Shown here: positions 44,425-51,112 of the stretch, piece after piece
Layout: each line of letters opens with the position of its first letter
How positions within the stretch are numbered: position 1 is the stretch's first letter
From: an uncultured Lachnospiraceae bacterium
GTDB lineage: Bacteria; Bacillota; Clostridia; Lachnospirales; Lachnospiraceae
Assembly: GCA_944384155.1 (NCBI GenBank)
Contig: CALWSG010000016.1
Coordinates: 1-53,053 of the forward strand
Direction: 5' to 3'
Length of the DNA stretch: 53,053 bases
Position numbers and translations under genes: made by a program
Notes under the pieces: model-generated
What the model was told of the DNA's origin: nothing
Database searches by the model: none
Seen by the model: the letters and a program-made list of their open reading frames with translations, nothing else

Positions 44425-45192
44425 ATGAAAGGATATATACATTCAGTGGAAACCTTTGGAACTGTAGACGGACCGGGAGTCAGGTATGTGGTTTTTACAC
44501 AGGGATGTCCTATGCGGTGTGCATATTGTCATAATCCGGATACATGGGAGGTTGGAGTCGGTGAAATGAAGGATACGGAGGAAATACTTGAAGATTACGA
44601 AAAGTACAGGCCGTATCTTACAGGGGGAGGAATTACGGTTACAGGCGGTGAGCCTATGCTTCAGATGGACTTTGTAACGGAGCTGTTTAAAAAGGCAAAG
44701 AAAAAAAATATTCACACCTGCCTGGATACATCGGGTATAACCTTTAACAGAGGCAGTGAGGAATGTGTAAAAAAGGTGGATGAGCTTTTAAAATATACTG
44801 ATCTTATTATGTTAGATATAAAGCATATTGATGATGAGGAGCATAAAAAGCTTACAGGTCAGTCAAACAAGAATATTCTTGATTTTGCAAGATATTTATC
44901 AGACATAGATTTTCCTGTATGGATAAGGCATGTTACGGTTCCGGGGATTACTTATATTCAGGAGTATCTTGTAAGGCTTGGGGAATTTTTGGCAGAGTTA
45001 AAAAATGTAAAGGCTTTAGACGTACTGCCTTATCACACTATGGGTGTGCCTAAGTATGAAAAGCTTGGAATACCTTACAGGCTTGAAGGTGTGGAGCCTC
45101 TTGATAAGCAGGATGCAGTGAAAGCAAGAAATCTTATTCTGTATACAATTAAAAAATGCAGACAGAATAAGATTAAGAATAAGGAAGAGTAA
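44425..45192 (+). CDS. pflA: Pyruvate formate-lyase-activating enzyme
   Basis: 255 residues, radical SAM. The cluster motif is GCPMRCAYC (Cys28, Cys32, Cys35), preceded by FGTVDGPGVRYVVF; GGGITVTGGEPMLQ and MLDIKHIDDEEHKKLTG complete the PflA signature. It uses a [4Fe-4S] cluster and SAM to abstract hydrogen from the pfl glycine, here in the separate 83-residue protein. The activase must therefore act on a two-chain substrate. Normal length (E. coli 246). AAGGAAAGTGAGG lies upstream of the ATG. Confidence 0.93.
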   Translation: MKGYIHSVETFGTVDGPGVRYVVFTQGCPMRCAYCHNPDTWEVGVGEMKDTEEILEDYEKYRPYLTGGGITVTGGEPMLQMDFVTELFKKAKKKNIHTCLDTSGITFNRGSEECVKKVDELLKYTDLIMLDIKHIDDEEHKKLTGQSNKNILDFARYLSDIDFPVWIRHVTVPGITYIQEYLVRLGEFLAELKNVKALDVLPYHTMGVPKYEKLGIPYRLEGVEPLDKQDAVKARNLILYTIKKCRQNKIKNKEE

Positions 45193-45211
45193 CCTTTTTA
45201 AATAACCGCTT

Positions 45212-45430
45212 TTAGGTTTCATCTTTGGACTTAAGCTCCCTTTGGAACCGGAGCCATATAAAGCCTGAAAGAAGTGCGGCAAATGCAGTTTCGCCCAAAA
45301 TATTTCCCACAAATATGCCGTCAAGGAGTCCATAGAGGGAAGATGCAAGCATGCTTACTGCTCCGGGAATTGCAGCCAGAAAAAACAGTTTTACCGGAGC
45401 GGTTTTTAAAAACAGTAAGTTTGTATTCAT
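45212..45430 (-). pseudogene. Internally deleted MATE efflux transporter remnant
   Basis: 72 codons. The first ~50 residues (LKTAPVKLFFLAAIPGAVSM, SSLYGLLDGIFVGNILGETA) are the N-terminus of a MATE transporter, whose full length would be ~450 residues. The last ~22 (LSGFIWLRFQRELKSKDET) look like a final helix and basic tail. About 380 residues are missing while the reading frame is kept, which reads as an in-frame internal deletion. AAAGGAGG is 15 bases before the ATG. It lies 29 bases downstream of the marR gene on the same strand. It cannot transport; a residual function is unlikely but not excluded. Confidence 0.7.
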
Positions 45431-45459
45431 AGAGCAGTCTTTAAACCTCCTTTGATAAT

Positions 45460-45903
45460 TTATATCAGTTCTTCATTTTCAAATGTATTTTGTAAACATT
45501 CAGAAAATTTTTCTATTGCAGTTATAAAATCATTATTAAATAAGCTTAAAATGTGTGACATGGCTTTATCCTCAGCAGAATAAATCTTTTCCATCAGGAC
45601 TTTTGTATATTTATGTCCTTTTTCTGTTAATATTATAAGCTTTTCTTTTGAATGGTCATTGTGAACAAGGGAAACATAACCATTGTCTGCACATTCCTTT
45701 ACAACAGTATTTAAAGTAGTTTTTGAGATTAGCCATTGGTCACAAATTTGTTTTTGGGTATGTGTTTCTCCGTCATCAAGTGCATAAAGCAATAGTAATA
45801 CATTGTCCTTTACGCCCAGTTTTCTTGCTGCCTTATAGTACAGTCCATCCATTTTATTCATGGCAATGGTAAGCCGTCTTATTTCACTGCGATAGTCTTT
45901 CAT
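45460..45903 (-). CDS. MarR-family transcriptional regulator
   Basis: 147 residues. Winged-helix core: THTQKQICDQWLISKTTLNTVVKECADNG splits into the helix THTQKQICDQWL and recognition helix SKTTLNTVVKEC; the wing is in VHNDHSKEKLIILTEKGHKY. Flanking helices form the dimer interface. AGGAGG is about 6 bases before the ATG. Its promoter contains two identical palindromes, so autorepression is likely; the ligand is unknown. It heads a two-gene unit whose second gene, a MATE transporter, is broken. Confidence 0.9.
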   Translation of the reverse strand: MKDYRSEIRRLTIAMNKMDGLYYKAARKLGVKDNVLLLLYALDDGETHTQKQICDQWLISKTTLNTVVKECADNGYVSLVHNDHSKEKLIILTEKGHKYTKVLMEKIYSAEDKAMSHILSLFNNDFITAIEKFSECLQNTFENEELI

Positions 45904-45924
45904 GAAAGTCCTCCTGATTTTATA

Positions 45925-45938
45925 ATACGAATTCGTAT
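45925..45938. promoter_or_regulatory. MarR operator, start-proximal copy
   Basis: ATACGAATTCGTAT, a perfect 14-bp palindrome lying over the predicted transcription start of the marR gene. Identical to the copy at 45949-45962, with centres 24 bp apart. Confidence 0.7.
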
Positions 45939-45942
45939 CGAG

Positions 45943-45971
45943 ATTATAATACGAATTCGTATTAAAGTCAA
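45943..45971 (-). promoter_or_regulatory. Promoter of the marR-MATE unit
   Basis: Minus strand TTGACT (45971-45966), 17 bases, TATAAT (45948-45943). The spacer contains the second operator. Confidence 0.8.
45949..45962. promoter_or_regulatory. MarR operator, promoter-spacer copy
   Basis: ATACGAATTCGTAT placed between the -35 and -10 boxes of the marR promoter. Binding here would exclude RNA polymerase. Confidence 0.7.
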
Positions 45972-46070
45972 CAGAAAATACAGGTACCCTTGGATAAATT
46001 TTATTTATTTGGAAAAGATATATATGTATATAAGCAATATATGAAAAATTTAAGTCTGGTGGTGATATAA

Positions 46071-46196
46071 ATGACTAATAGGGGAAGAATCTGGGCAATA
46101 ATCATTATTGCATCAGTTCTTATAATAATAGGATTAATCTGTTATTTTAATATGGCTGAGGATGTGGAAACAATAACCAATGGCACTTTAATTTAA
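46071..46196 (+). CDS. 41-residue single-TM peptide at the head of the spoVA locus
   Basis: 41 residues, MTNRGRIWAIIIIASVLIII then a short outer tail ending ETITNGTLI. One strongly hydrophobic helix (about residues 8-26) with positive residues before it, so the N-terminus is inside. GGTGGTGAT precedes the ATG by about 5 bases. It ends 21 bases before spoVAA on the same strand, suggesting cotranscription. I do not recognise a family. Candidate small sporulation membrane protein; could also be a chance frame, though start signal, composition and placement favour a real gene. Confidence 0.5.
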   Translation: MTNRGRIWAIIIIASVLIIIGLICYFNMAEDVETITNGTLI

Positions 46197-46217
46197 TAAA
46201 GGAAGGTGTGCTGTAAT

Positions 46218-46841
46218 ATGGACAAGGTGTATTTAAATATTTCAAAATGCAAAAAAGTAGAAAAGGCTCCGGTTACAATAAAGGATGCAGCTACAGTATG
46301 GTGCAGGGATGACAGTATAAAAAACCGTGTAAATACAATAAAAATATATGATTTTAACGGAAAAAAGGAAACAAGGGTTATAGTGTCTGCACTCAAAATT
46401 GTAGAGGAGATACAAAAGGAGATAAAGGGTGTGGAGGTGGAGCTTACAGGTGAAACAGATGTAATTATAGAGCTTAACACAAAAAAGGAACCAAAGCTGT
46501 GGATGATATATTTAAAGGTAGCATTAATATGTCTTATAATATTTTTCGGTGCAGGTTTTACCATAATGGCATTTAACAATGATGTTGCGGTACATGATGT
46601 TTTTGCACAGTATTATGAGCTGGTAATGGGGGAAGAGAGTGATGGTTTTACAATACTGGAGCTTACCTATTCTGTTGGACTGGCGGTTGGAATCCTTATA
46701 TTCTACAACCATTTTGGAGCAAAGCGTTTGAGCAAGGATCCTACGCCTATAGAAGTTGAGATGAGGCTATATGAAAATGATATAAATACTACACTTATAG
46801 ACGGAGTTAAGCGTAAGGGGGCACATATGGATGTGGATTAA
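46218..46841 (+). CDS. spoVAA: Stage V sporulation protein AA
   Basis: 207 residues. A soluble N-terminal domain (about residues 1-90, starting MDKVYLNISKCKKVEKAPVT) and two membrane helices (~97-120 and ~140-160), the SpoVAA layout. SpoVA proteins form the channel that moves dipicolinic acid into the forespore and out during germination. GGAAGG is 11 bases before the ATG at 46218; an in-frame GTG at 46206 is rejected. It overlaps spoVAB by 11 bases. Confidence 0.82.
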   Translation: MDKVYLNISKCKKVEKAPVTIKDAATVWCRDDSIKNRVNTIKIYDFNGKKETRVIVSALKIVEEIQKEIKGVEVELTGETDVIIELNTKKEPKLWMIYLKVALICLIIFFGAGFTIMAFNNDVAVHDVFAQYYELVMGEESDGFTILELTYSVGLAVGILIFYNHFGAKRLSKDPTPIEVEMRLYENDINTTLIDGVKRKGAHMDVD

Positions 46842-47253
46842 GGAAATACTTCTTGGGATATCAGGGCTTGCAGCAGGAACACTTGTGGCAGCAGGTGTAT
46901 TTGCACTTATTACATCAATAGGCGTAATACCAAGAATGGCAGATAAGAGCAGAACAGGGTCATATGTAAAGTCCTATGAAACGGCGGTAATACTTGGCGG
47001 TATATGGGGTAATCTTTTAAATATATATAAAATTCCCTTTCCATTTACGGCAGTGTCATTGGCAATATTTGGGATATTTTCAGGAATGTTTGTAGGGTGT
47101 CTGGCAACATCACTGGCAGAAAGCTTAAATACAACTGCCATATTTTCAAGGAGAGTAAAGCTGCACAGAGGAATTGGGGTTATAATACTTTGTGCTGCAT
47201 TTGGTAAAATGATAGCATCACTAATGTTTTTTTATATGGGATGGTACAGATAG
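46831..47253 (+). CDS. spoVAB: Stage V sporulation protein AB
   Basis: 140 residues, four predicted membrane helices. GISGLAAGTLVAAGVFALIT, IGVIPRMADKS and ETAVILGGIWGNL are typical SpoVAB segments. Translationally coupled to spoVAA. In Bacillus, spoVAA and spoVAB start the spoVA operon, as here. Confidence 0.87.
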   Translation: MWIKEILLGISGLAAGTLVAAGVFALITSIGVIPRMADKSRTGSYVKSYETAVILGGIWGNLLNIYKIPFPFTAVSLAIFGIFSGMFVGCLATSLAESLNTTAIFSRRVKLHRGIGVIILCAAFGKMIASLMFFYMGWYR

Positions 47254-47359
47254 AGTAAAATCCTTATGTATATTTAATTTAATAAGTGTAAAGAATGATA
47301 GTAAATCCGGTTAATATGAGAGGTATGAGGAGAGGATACGCTCCGGAAGGGAGATTAAT

Positions 47360-47557
47360 ATGGGAGAAAAGATAAGCGTAAAAAATGAAATGCCAATCGG
47401 CTTTGGGTTTATGCTGGCTGCCAACAGCAAAGCCATGGATAACTTTTCAAATATGACAGATGAGGAAAAAAGAAGGGTAATAGAAGTCAGCAGAACTAAA
47501 GAAACAAAGCAGGATATGGAGAAGTTTGTGGAAGATTTGGGAAAGCTGGAGGGATAG
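47360..47557 (+). CDS. 65-residue protein between spoVAB and spoVAC
   Basis: 65 residues, soluble. It contains GFGFMLAANSKAMDNFSNM followed by TDEEKRRVIEVSRTKETKQD and an acidic helical tail. AAGGGAG lies 6 bases before the ATG. One base separates its stop from the spoVAC start, and the spoVAC ribosome binding site lies within its last codons, so they are coupled. The N-F-x-x-M-T-x-E-E-R pattern resembles small clostridial proteins near germination or sporulation genes; function unknown. Confidence 0.65.
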   Translation: MGEKISVKNEMPIGFGFMLAANSKAMDNFSNMTDEEKRRVIEVSRTKETKQDMEKFVEDLGKLEG

Positions 47558-47558
47558 T

Positions 47559-48023
47559 ATGTCGGGTCTTAATGAGCAGAAACAAAAGGAATATGAGGAG
47601 TATGTAAAAGAAGTAACACCTACAACCAGTCTGTGGAAAAATATGATGTGGGCATTTATAATTGGAGGACTTATATGTGTTCTTGGACAGTTTATAACAA
47701 ATATGTTTATAAACTCAGGCCTAAGCCAGGAGGATGCTACAAGCTGGGAGATGATTATTCTTATCGGGCTTTCGGCTCTTACCACAGGGCTTGGCCTATA
47801 TCCAAAGCTTGCAAAGTACGGCGGAGCCGGCACATTAGTTCCTATCACAGGCTTTGCCAATTCGGTTGCCTCTCCTGCTATAGAATTTAAAAAAGAGGGT
47901 CATGTATTTGGAATAGGATGCCGTATATTCGGCATAGCAGGTCCCGTTATATTGTTTGGGATATTCACAAGCTGGGTATTGGGATTTATATACTGGATTG
48001 GAAAAACAATGACATGGTGGTAA
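47559..48023 (+). CDS. spoVAC: Stage V sporulation protein AC
   Basis: 154 residues, about four membrane helices. Begins MSGLNEQKQKEYEEYVKEVTP, then FIIGGLICVLGQFI, YPKLAKYGGAGTLVPITGFANS and the C-terminal GCRIFGIAGPVILFG. SpoVAC is the mechanosensitive-channel-like component of the dipicolinate channel. GGAGGG is 5 bases before the ATG at 47559; a longer frame from 47526 is rejected. Confidence 0.9.
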   Translation: MSGLNEQKQKEYEEYVKEVTPTTSLWKNMMWAFIIGGLICVLGQFITNMFINSGLSQEDATSWEMIILIGLSALTTGLGLYPKLAKYGGAGTLVPITGFANSVASPAIEFKKEGHVFGIGCRIFGIAGPVILFGIFTSWVLGFIYWIGKTMTWW

Positions 48024-48055
48024 AAGAAAAATAAGTAGAGAATAACCTCACACTG

Positions 48056-48064
48056 TGGTATAAT
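48056..48064 (+). promoter_or_regulatory. Extended -10 promoter in the spoVAC-PHP gap
   Basis: TGGTATAAT is a consensus extended -10; no good -35 was seen. It points toward the repeat region and the PHP gene. It also forms the left edge of the first repeat unit. Confidence 0.4.
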
Positions 48065-48065
48065 G

Positions 48066-48127
48066 TGACTTATCAGAAGGAAAGGAAAGTCGAGCAGAGC
48101 GAGACCTTACTTTCACCTGATAAGTCA
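48066..48127. repeat. Hairpin repeat unit 1
   Basis: A 38-bp core (48071-48108, starting TATCAGAAGGAAAGG and ending GAGCGAGACCTT) inside an 11-bp perfect dyad: TGACTTATCAG (48066-48076) and CTGATAAGTCA (48117-48127). GAAAGT/ACTTTC can pair further inside. The core is repeated exactly 100 bp downstream. Confidence 0.75.
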
Positions 48128-48150
48128 GGGATAAATTCGAAGAATTTAGA

Positions 48151-48217
48151 GCATTATGTGAAACATAATATATCAGAAGGAAAGGAAAGTCGAGCAGAGC
48201 GAGACCTTGTATAATGC
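48151..48217. repeat. Hairpin repeat unit 2
   Basis: Second identical 38-bp core (48171-48208). Here the flanking dyad is GCATTAT (48151-48157) and ATAATGC (48211-48217), a different arm sequence from unit 1. The 229-base gap 48024-48252 holds only these units and the extended -10. Confidence 0.7.
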
Positions 48218-48264
48218 AATACACATATTGAGAGTTTCGTAAATGCTCAGGAATGGATATTGTC

Positions 48265-49044
48265 ATGGATAATATAATCACAACAAATTATCACACACAT
48301 ACAAAAAGGTGTATGCACGCAGTGGGAGAGGATAGAGAATATGTGGAGGCAGCCATAGGGGCAGGAATACAAGTACTTGGATTTTCAGACCATACTCCAT
48401 ATCCTACAGGGACAGGCTTTGTGTCAGGAATGAGAATGTCATTAAAGGAAGCAGAAGGATATTTTAAATCTATTACAGACTTAAAAGAAGAATATAAAAA
48501 AGATATAAAAATATATACAGGGGTAGAGGCTGAATATTTTCCGGAGCATTTTCATAAGCTTATGGAGTTTATGGCTGACTATCCCTTAGATTATATGATT
48601 ATGGGACAGCATTATGTGCCTGATGAGGAGAAGGGAAGATATGTGGGAGCACCTTTTAGGGATAAAGGTATGTTAATGGATTATACGGATAATGTGATAG
48701 AGGGAATGAAAACAGGCAGATTTGTATATGTGGCACATCCTGATTTGCCTAATTATACAGGCAGTGATATGGAGGAAGCATTAAGGGATAGCTTTTCAAA
48801 AATATGTATGGAGGCAAAGAGGCTTAACATACCTTTAGAGATAAATATGTTGGGTCATATGAGAGGTTCTGTGTATCCTTCAGACAGATTCTTAAAAATT
48901 GCATCAGAATATGGAAATGATGTTATAATAGGAATGGATATTCACAATCCAAAGCATTTTTTTAATAATAAGGCTGTAAAAGAATGTATTGAAATGGCAC
49001 AAAATTACGGACTACATATTGTAAAGGAATTAAAGCTTGGTTAG
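48265..49044 (+). CDS. PHP-domain phosphoesterase (histidinol-phosphatase HisJ-like)
   Basis: 259 residues. PHP metal motifs: NYHTHTKRCMHA, GFSDHTPYP, TGVEAEYFPEH, GQHYVPD, VAHPDL and GMDIHNP, giving a full set of His/Asp/Glu ligands. The closest family is HisJ histidinol-phosphate phosphatase, but no other his genes are near, so a different phosphoester substrate is possible. Two in-frame ATGs exist (48253, 48265); AGGA abuts the first and lies 12 bases before the second, which is preferred with low certainty. It lies between spoVAC and spoVAD. Confidence 0.82.
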   Translation: MDNIITTNYHTHTKRCMHAVGEDREYVEAAIGAGIQVLGFSDHTPYPTGTGFVSGMRMSLKEAEGYFKSITDLKEEYKKDIKIYTGVEAEYFPEHFHKLMEFMADYPLDYMIMGQHYVPDEEKGRYVGAPFRDKGMLMDYTDNVIEGMKTGRFVYVAHPDLPNYTGSDMEEALRDSFSKICMEAKRLNIPLEINMLGHMRGSVYPSDRFLKIASEYGNDVIIGMDIHNPKHFFNNKAVKECIEMAQNYGLHIVKELKLG

Positions 49045-49105
49045 ACTTGAAAAATATAAAATAAGCAGGTATTATATAAAAAAGTAAAAAGCAAGGAGGA
49101 TTATT

Positions 49106-49447
49106 ATGCCGTTTATTGATTCAAAAATAACACTTCCAGTACCTCAGGAGAAGAGAGAAACCATTAAGTCAGAGTTGGGTAAGGCCGTTTCTATTTTAAG
49201 TAAGCCTGAAAGCTTTCTTATGATAGGCATAGAGGATAATTATGACCTCTATATGGGAGGAAAAAAATTAGATAAAGGAGCATATGTTTCCGTCAGCCTG
49301 TTTGGAAATGCATCACCGTCAGCATATGAACAGATGACATCATTCATATGTGATTTATATCAAAGAGAGCTTGGCATACCGGGTAATGCAGTATATATAA
49401 CATATCACGGCGTAAAGGATTGGGGCTGGGACGGACAAAATTTTTAA
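49106..49447 (+). CDS. MIF/D-dopachrome tautomerase-family protein
   Basis: 113 residues, the normal MIF length. Begins MPFIDSKITLPV; after Met removal Pro1 is the catalytic base of the tautomerase superfamily. The KPESFLMIGIEDNYDLYMGG stretch splits into KPESFLMIGI and DLYMGG, both typical; VYITYHGVKDWGWDGQNF ends like MIF (N-G-W-x-G-x-x-F pattern). It may isomerise phenylpyruvate-like enols, but the bacterial role is unknown. AAGGAGG is 6-7 bases upstream of the ATG. Inserted within the spoVA locus. Confidence 0.85.
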   Translation: MPFIDSKITLPVPQEKRETIKSELGKAVSILSKPESFLMIGIEDNYDLYMGGKKLDKGAYVSVSLFGNASPSAYEQMTSFICDLYQRELGIPGNAVYITYHGVKDWGWDGQNF

Positions 49448-49557
49448 TATTTAAAACCGATTAAATACAAATTGTATAATACCTTTCGATTATGGTTAGG
49501 ATAATAGTAATAAATTCTTTGAATTTAGGGCGTTATGTTCATAATCGGGAGGTATTT

Positions 49558-50565
49558 ATGATATTAGGAAAAGCAAGCATACGATTTGATGAGGCACCTT
49601 ATATTTTAGGATATGCCTCAGTTGTTGGAAAAAAGGAGGGGGAAGGTCCTCTTGGAAAGCTGTTTGATTCCGTGGTTGAGGATCCTATGTTTAACGGAAC
49701 GAGCTGGGAGGATGCAGAAAGCAAGCTTCAGGCACAGATAGCACATTATGCTATACGAAAAGCAGGTTTAAATGCCGGTGATATAAGATATATATATGCC
49801 GGTGATTTATTGGGACAGCTTATAGCTACATCATTCGGGCTTAAGGATTTAAATATACCTCTTTTTGGTCTGTATGGTGCATGCTCAACAATGGGTGAAT
49901 CTCTGTCGCTTGGAGCAATGAGTGTAGCAGGAGGATTTTCAGAACATACACTTTGCCTGACATCAAGTCATTTTGCCAGTGCGGAAAAAACCTTCAGATT
50001 TCCATTGGATTACGGAACACAAAGAAAGTTTTCAGCTACATGGACAGTTACGGGCGGAGGCGGAGTAGTTCTGGGAAAAACCAGAAGCAAAGCCAGGGTT
50101 ACGGGAATTACAACGGGAAAAATAGTTGATTATGGGCTTAAGGATAAGGAAAATATGGGAGCATGTATGGCACCGGCTGCGGCAGATACAATAGCACAGC
50201 ACTTTATGGATTACTCATCAAAGCCTGAGGATTACGATAAAATTATTACAGGGGATTTAGGATATATAGGTCAGACTATACTTATAGATTTGCTTGAGGA
50301 AAAGGGATATGATATAAAAAGTAATCATATGGACTGCGGAATAGAAATATTTGATAAGGACAAACAGGATACACATGCAGGTGCAAGCGGCTGCGGCTGT
50401 TCAGCATCAGTGCTTTGCAGCTATATTCTTGGCGAGATAACAAAAGGTGCATGGAAAAAGGTTTTGTTTGTTCCTACAGGAGCATTATTTTCACCTGTTA
50501 CATCAAATGAGGGCAATTCAATTCCCGGTATAGCACACGGAGTTATTATAGAGCATGCATCATAA
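49558..50565 (+). CDS. spoVAD: Stage V sporulation protein AD
   Basis: 335 residues, thiolase-like fold. The GLYGACSTMGESLSLGAM segment carries the thiolase-position Cys, and TSSHFASAEKTFRFP, GDLGYIGQT and ASGCGCSASVLCSYIL are conserved SpoVAD segments. It binds dipicolinic acid on the spore membrane (known for Bacillus). GGGAGGT lies 4-5 bases before the ATG at 49558. It starts about 1.5 kb after spoVAC rather than adjacent to it. Confidence 0.92.
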   Translation: MILGKASIRFDEAPYILGYASVVGKKEGEGPLGKLFDSVVEDPMFNGTSWEDAESKLQAQIAHYAIRKAGLNAGDIRYIYAGDLLGQLIATSFGLKDLNIPLFGLYGACSTMGESLSLGAMSVAGGFSEHTLCLTSSHFASAEKTFRFPLDYGTQRKFSATWTVTGGGGVVLGKTRSKARVTGITTGKIVDYGLKDKENMGACMAPAAADTIAQHFMDYSSKPEDYDKIITGDLGYIGQTILIDLLEEKGYDIKSNHMDCGIEIFDKDKQDTHAGASGCGCSASVLCSYILGEITKGAWKKVLFVPTGALFSPVTSNEGNSIPGIAHGVIIEHAS

Positions 50566-50582
50566 AGAAGGGAGATGATTAA

Positions 50583-50939
50583 GTGGGTTATTTGTGGGCG
50601 TTTCTCGTGGGAGGAGCTATATGTGCAATAGTACAGATATTTATAGATAAGACAAAGCTTATGCCGGGCCGTATAATGGTAGGTCTTGTAGTCATCGGAG
50701 CAATACTTGGAGCAGTTGGAATATATCAGCCTCTTATAGATTTTGCAGGAGCAGGAGCAGGGGTTCCTCTGCTAAGCTTTGGAAACAGCCTGATAAAGGG
50801 AGTAAAGGAGGCAGTGGACAGTGAAGGTCTTTTGGGACTTTTTACGGGAGGCTTTAAGGCAGGAGCAGTTGGTTGCTCTGCCGCACTTATATGGGGATAT
50901 ATAGCAGCACTTGTGTTTAATCCTAAGATGAAACAGTAA
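50583..50939 (+). CDS. spoVAE: Stage V sporulation protein AE
   Basis: 118 residues, three to four membrane helices. GYLWAFLVGGAICAIVQIFID, KLMPGRIMVG and GAGAGVPLLSFGNSL are typical SpoVAE segments. Starts with GTG at 50583, preceded by GGGAG about 8 bases upstream, 17 bases after spoVAD. With AC and AD it forms the conserved dipicolinate channel core. Confidence 0.88.
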   Translation: MGYLWAFLVGGAICAIVQIFIDKTKLMPGRIMVGLVVIGAILGAVGIYQPLIDFAGAGAGVPLLSFGNSLIKGVKEAVDSEGLLGLFTGGFKAGAVGCSAALIWGYIAALVFNPKMKQ

Positions 50940-50953
50940 AAGGATTGTACAGG

Positions 50954-51014
50954 ACAATTTTAAATTGTAACAATAAGGGGCATAAGATTGTTTAATATTA
51001 TGTCCCTTATTGTT
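50954..51014 (+). terminator. Double hairpin after spoVAE
   Basis: ACAATTT-T-AAATTGT (50954-50968) is followed by a 17-bp stem: AACAATAAGGGGCATAA (50969-50985) with TTATGTCCCTTATTGTT (50998-51014), one G-T pair. There is no T-run, so it may be a transcript 3'-end stabiliser rather than a classical terminator. Confidence 0.5.
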
Positions 51015-51044
51015 GCAATGGTGCCTTTGCGGCAGGGGAGGACA

Positions 51045-51072
51045 TTGACAAAAAATAATCACAGAGTATAAT
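51045..51072 (+). promoter_or_regulatory. Promoter of the MATE transporter gene
   Basis: TTGACA (51045-51050), 16 bases, TATAAT (51067-51072), both boxes perfect. Confidence 0.8.
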
Positions 51073-51112
51073 TAATTATAATGCTTAAAAGTTCTTAAAG
51101 GATGGATGTATA

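Noticed and set aside
45992..46020. Forespore sigma-F/G promoter (GGATA and GGAAAAGATA) ahead of the spoVA locus
   Set aside because: Spacer of 14 bases is short and the -10 has a mismatch; too weak to list as a feature.
48071..48208. CRISPR-like array
   Set aside because: Only two copies of the 38-bp core with a 62-bp gap, each with its own dyad arms, and no cas genes.
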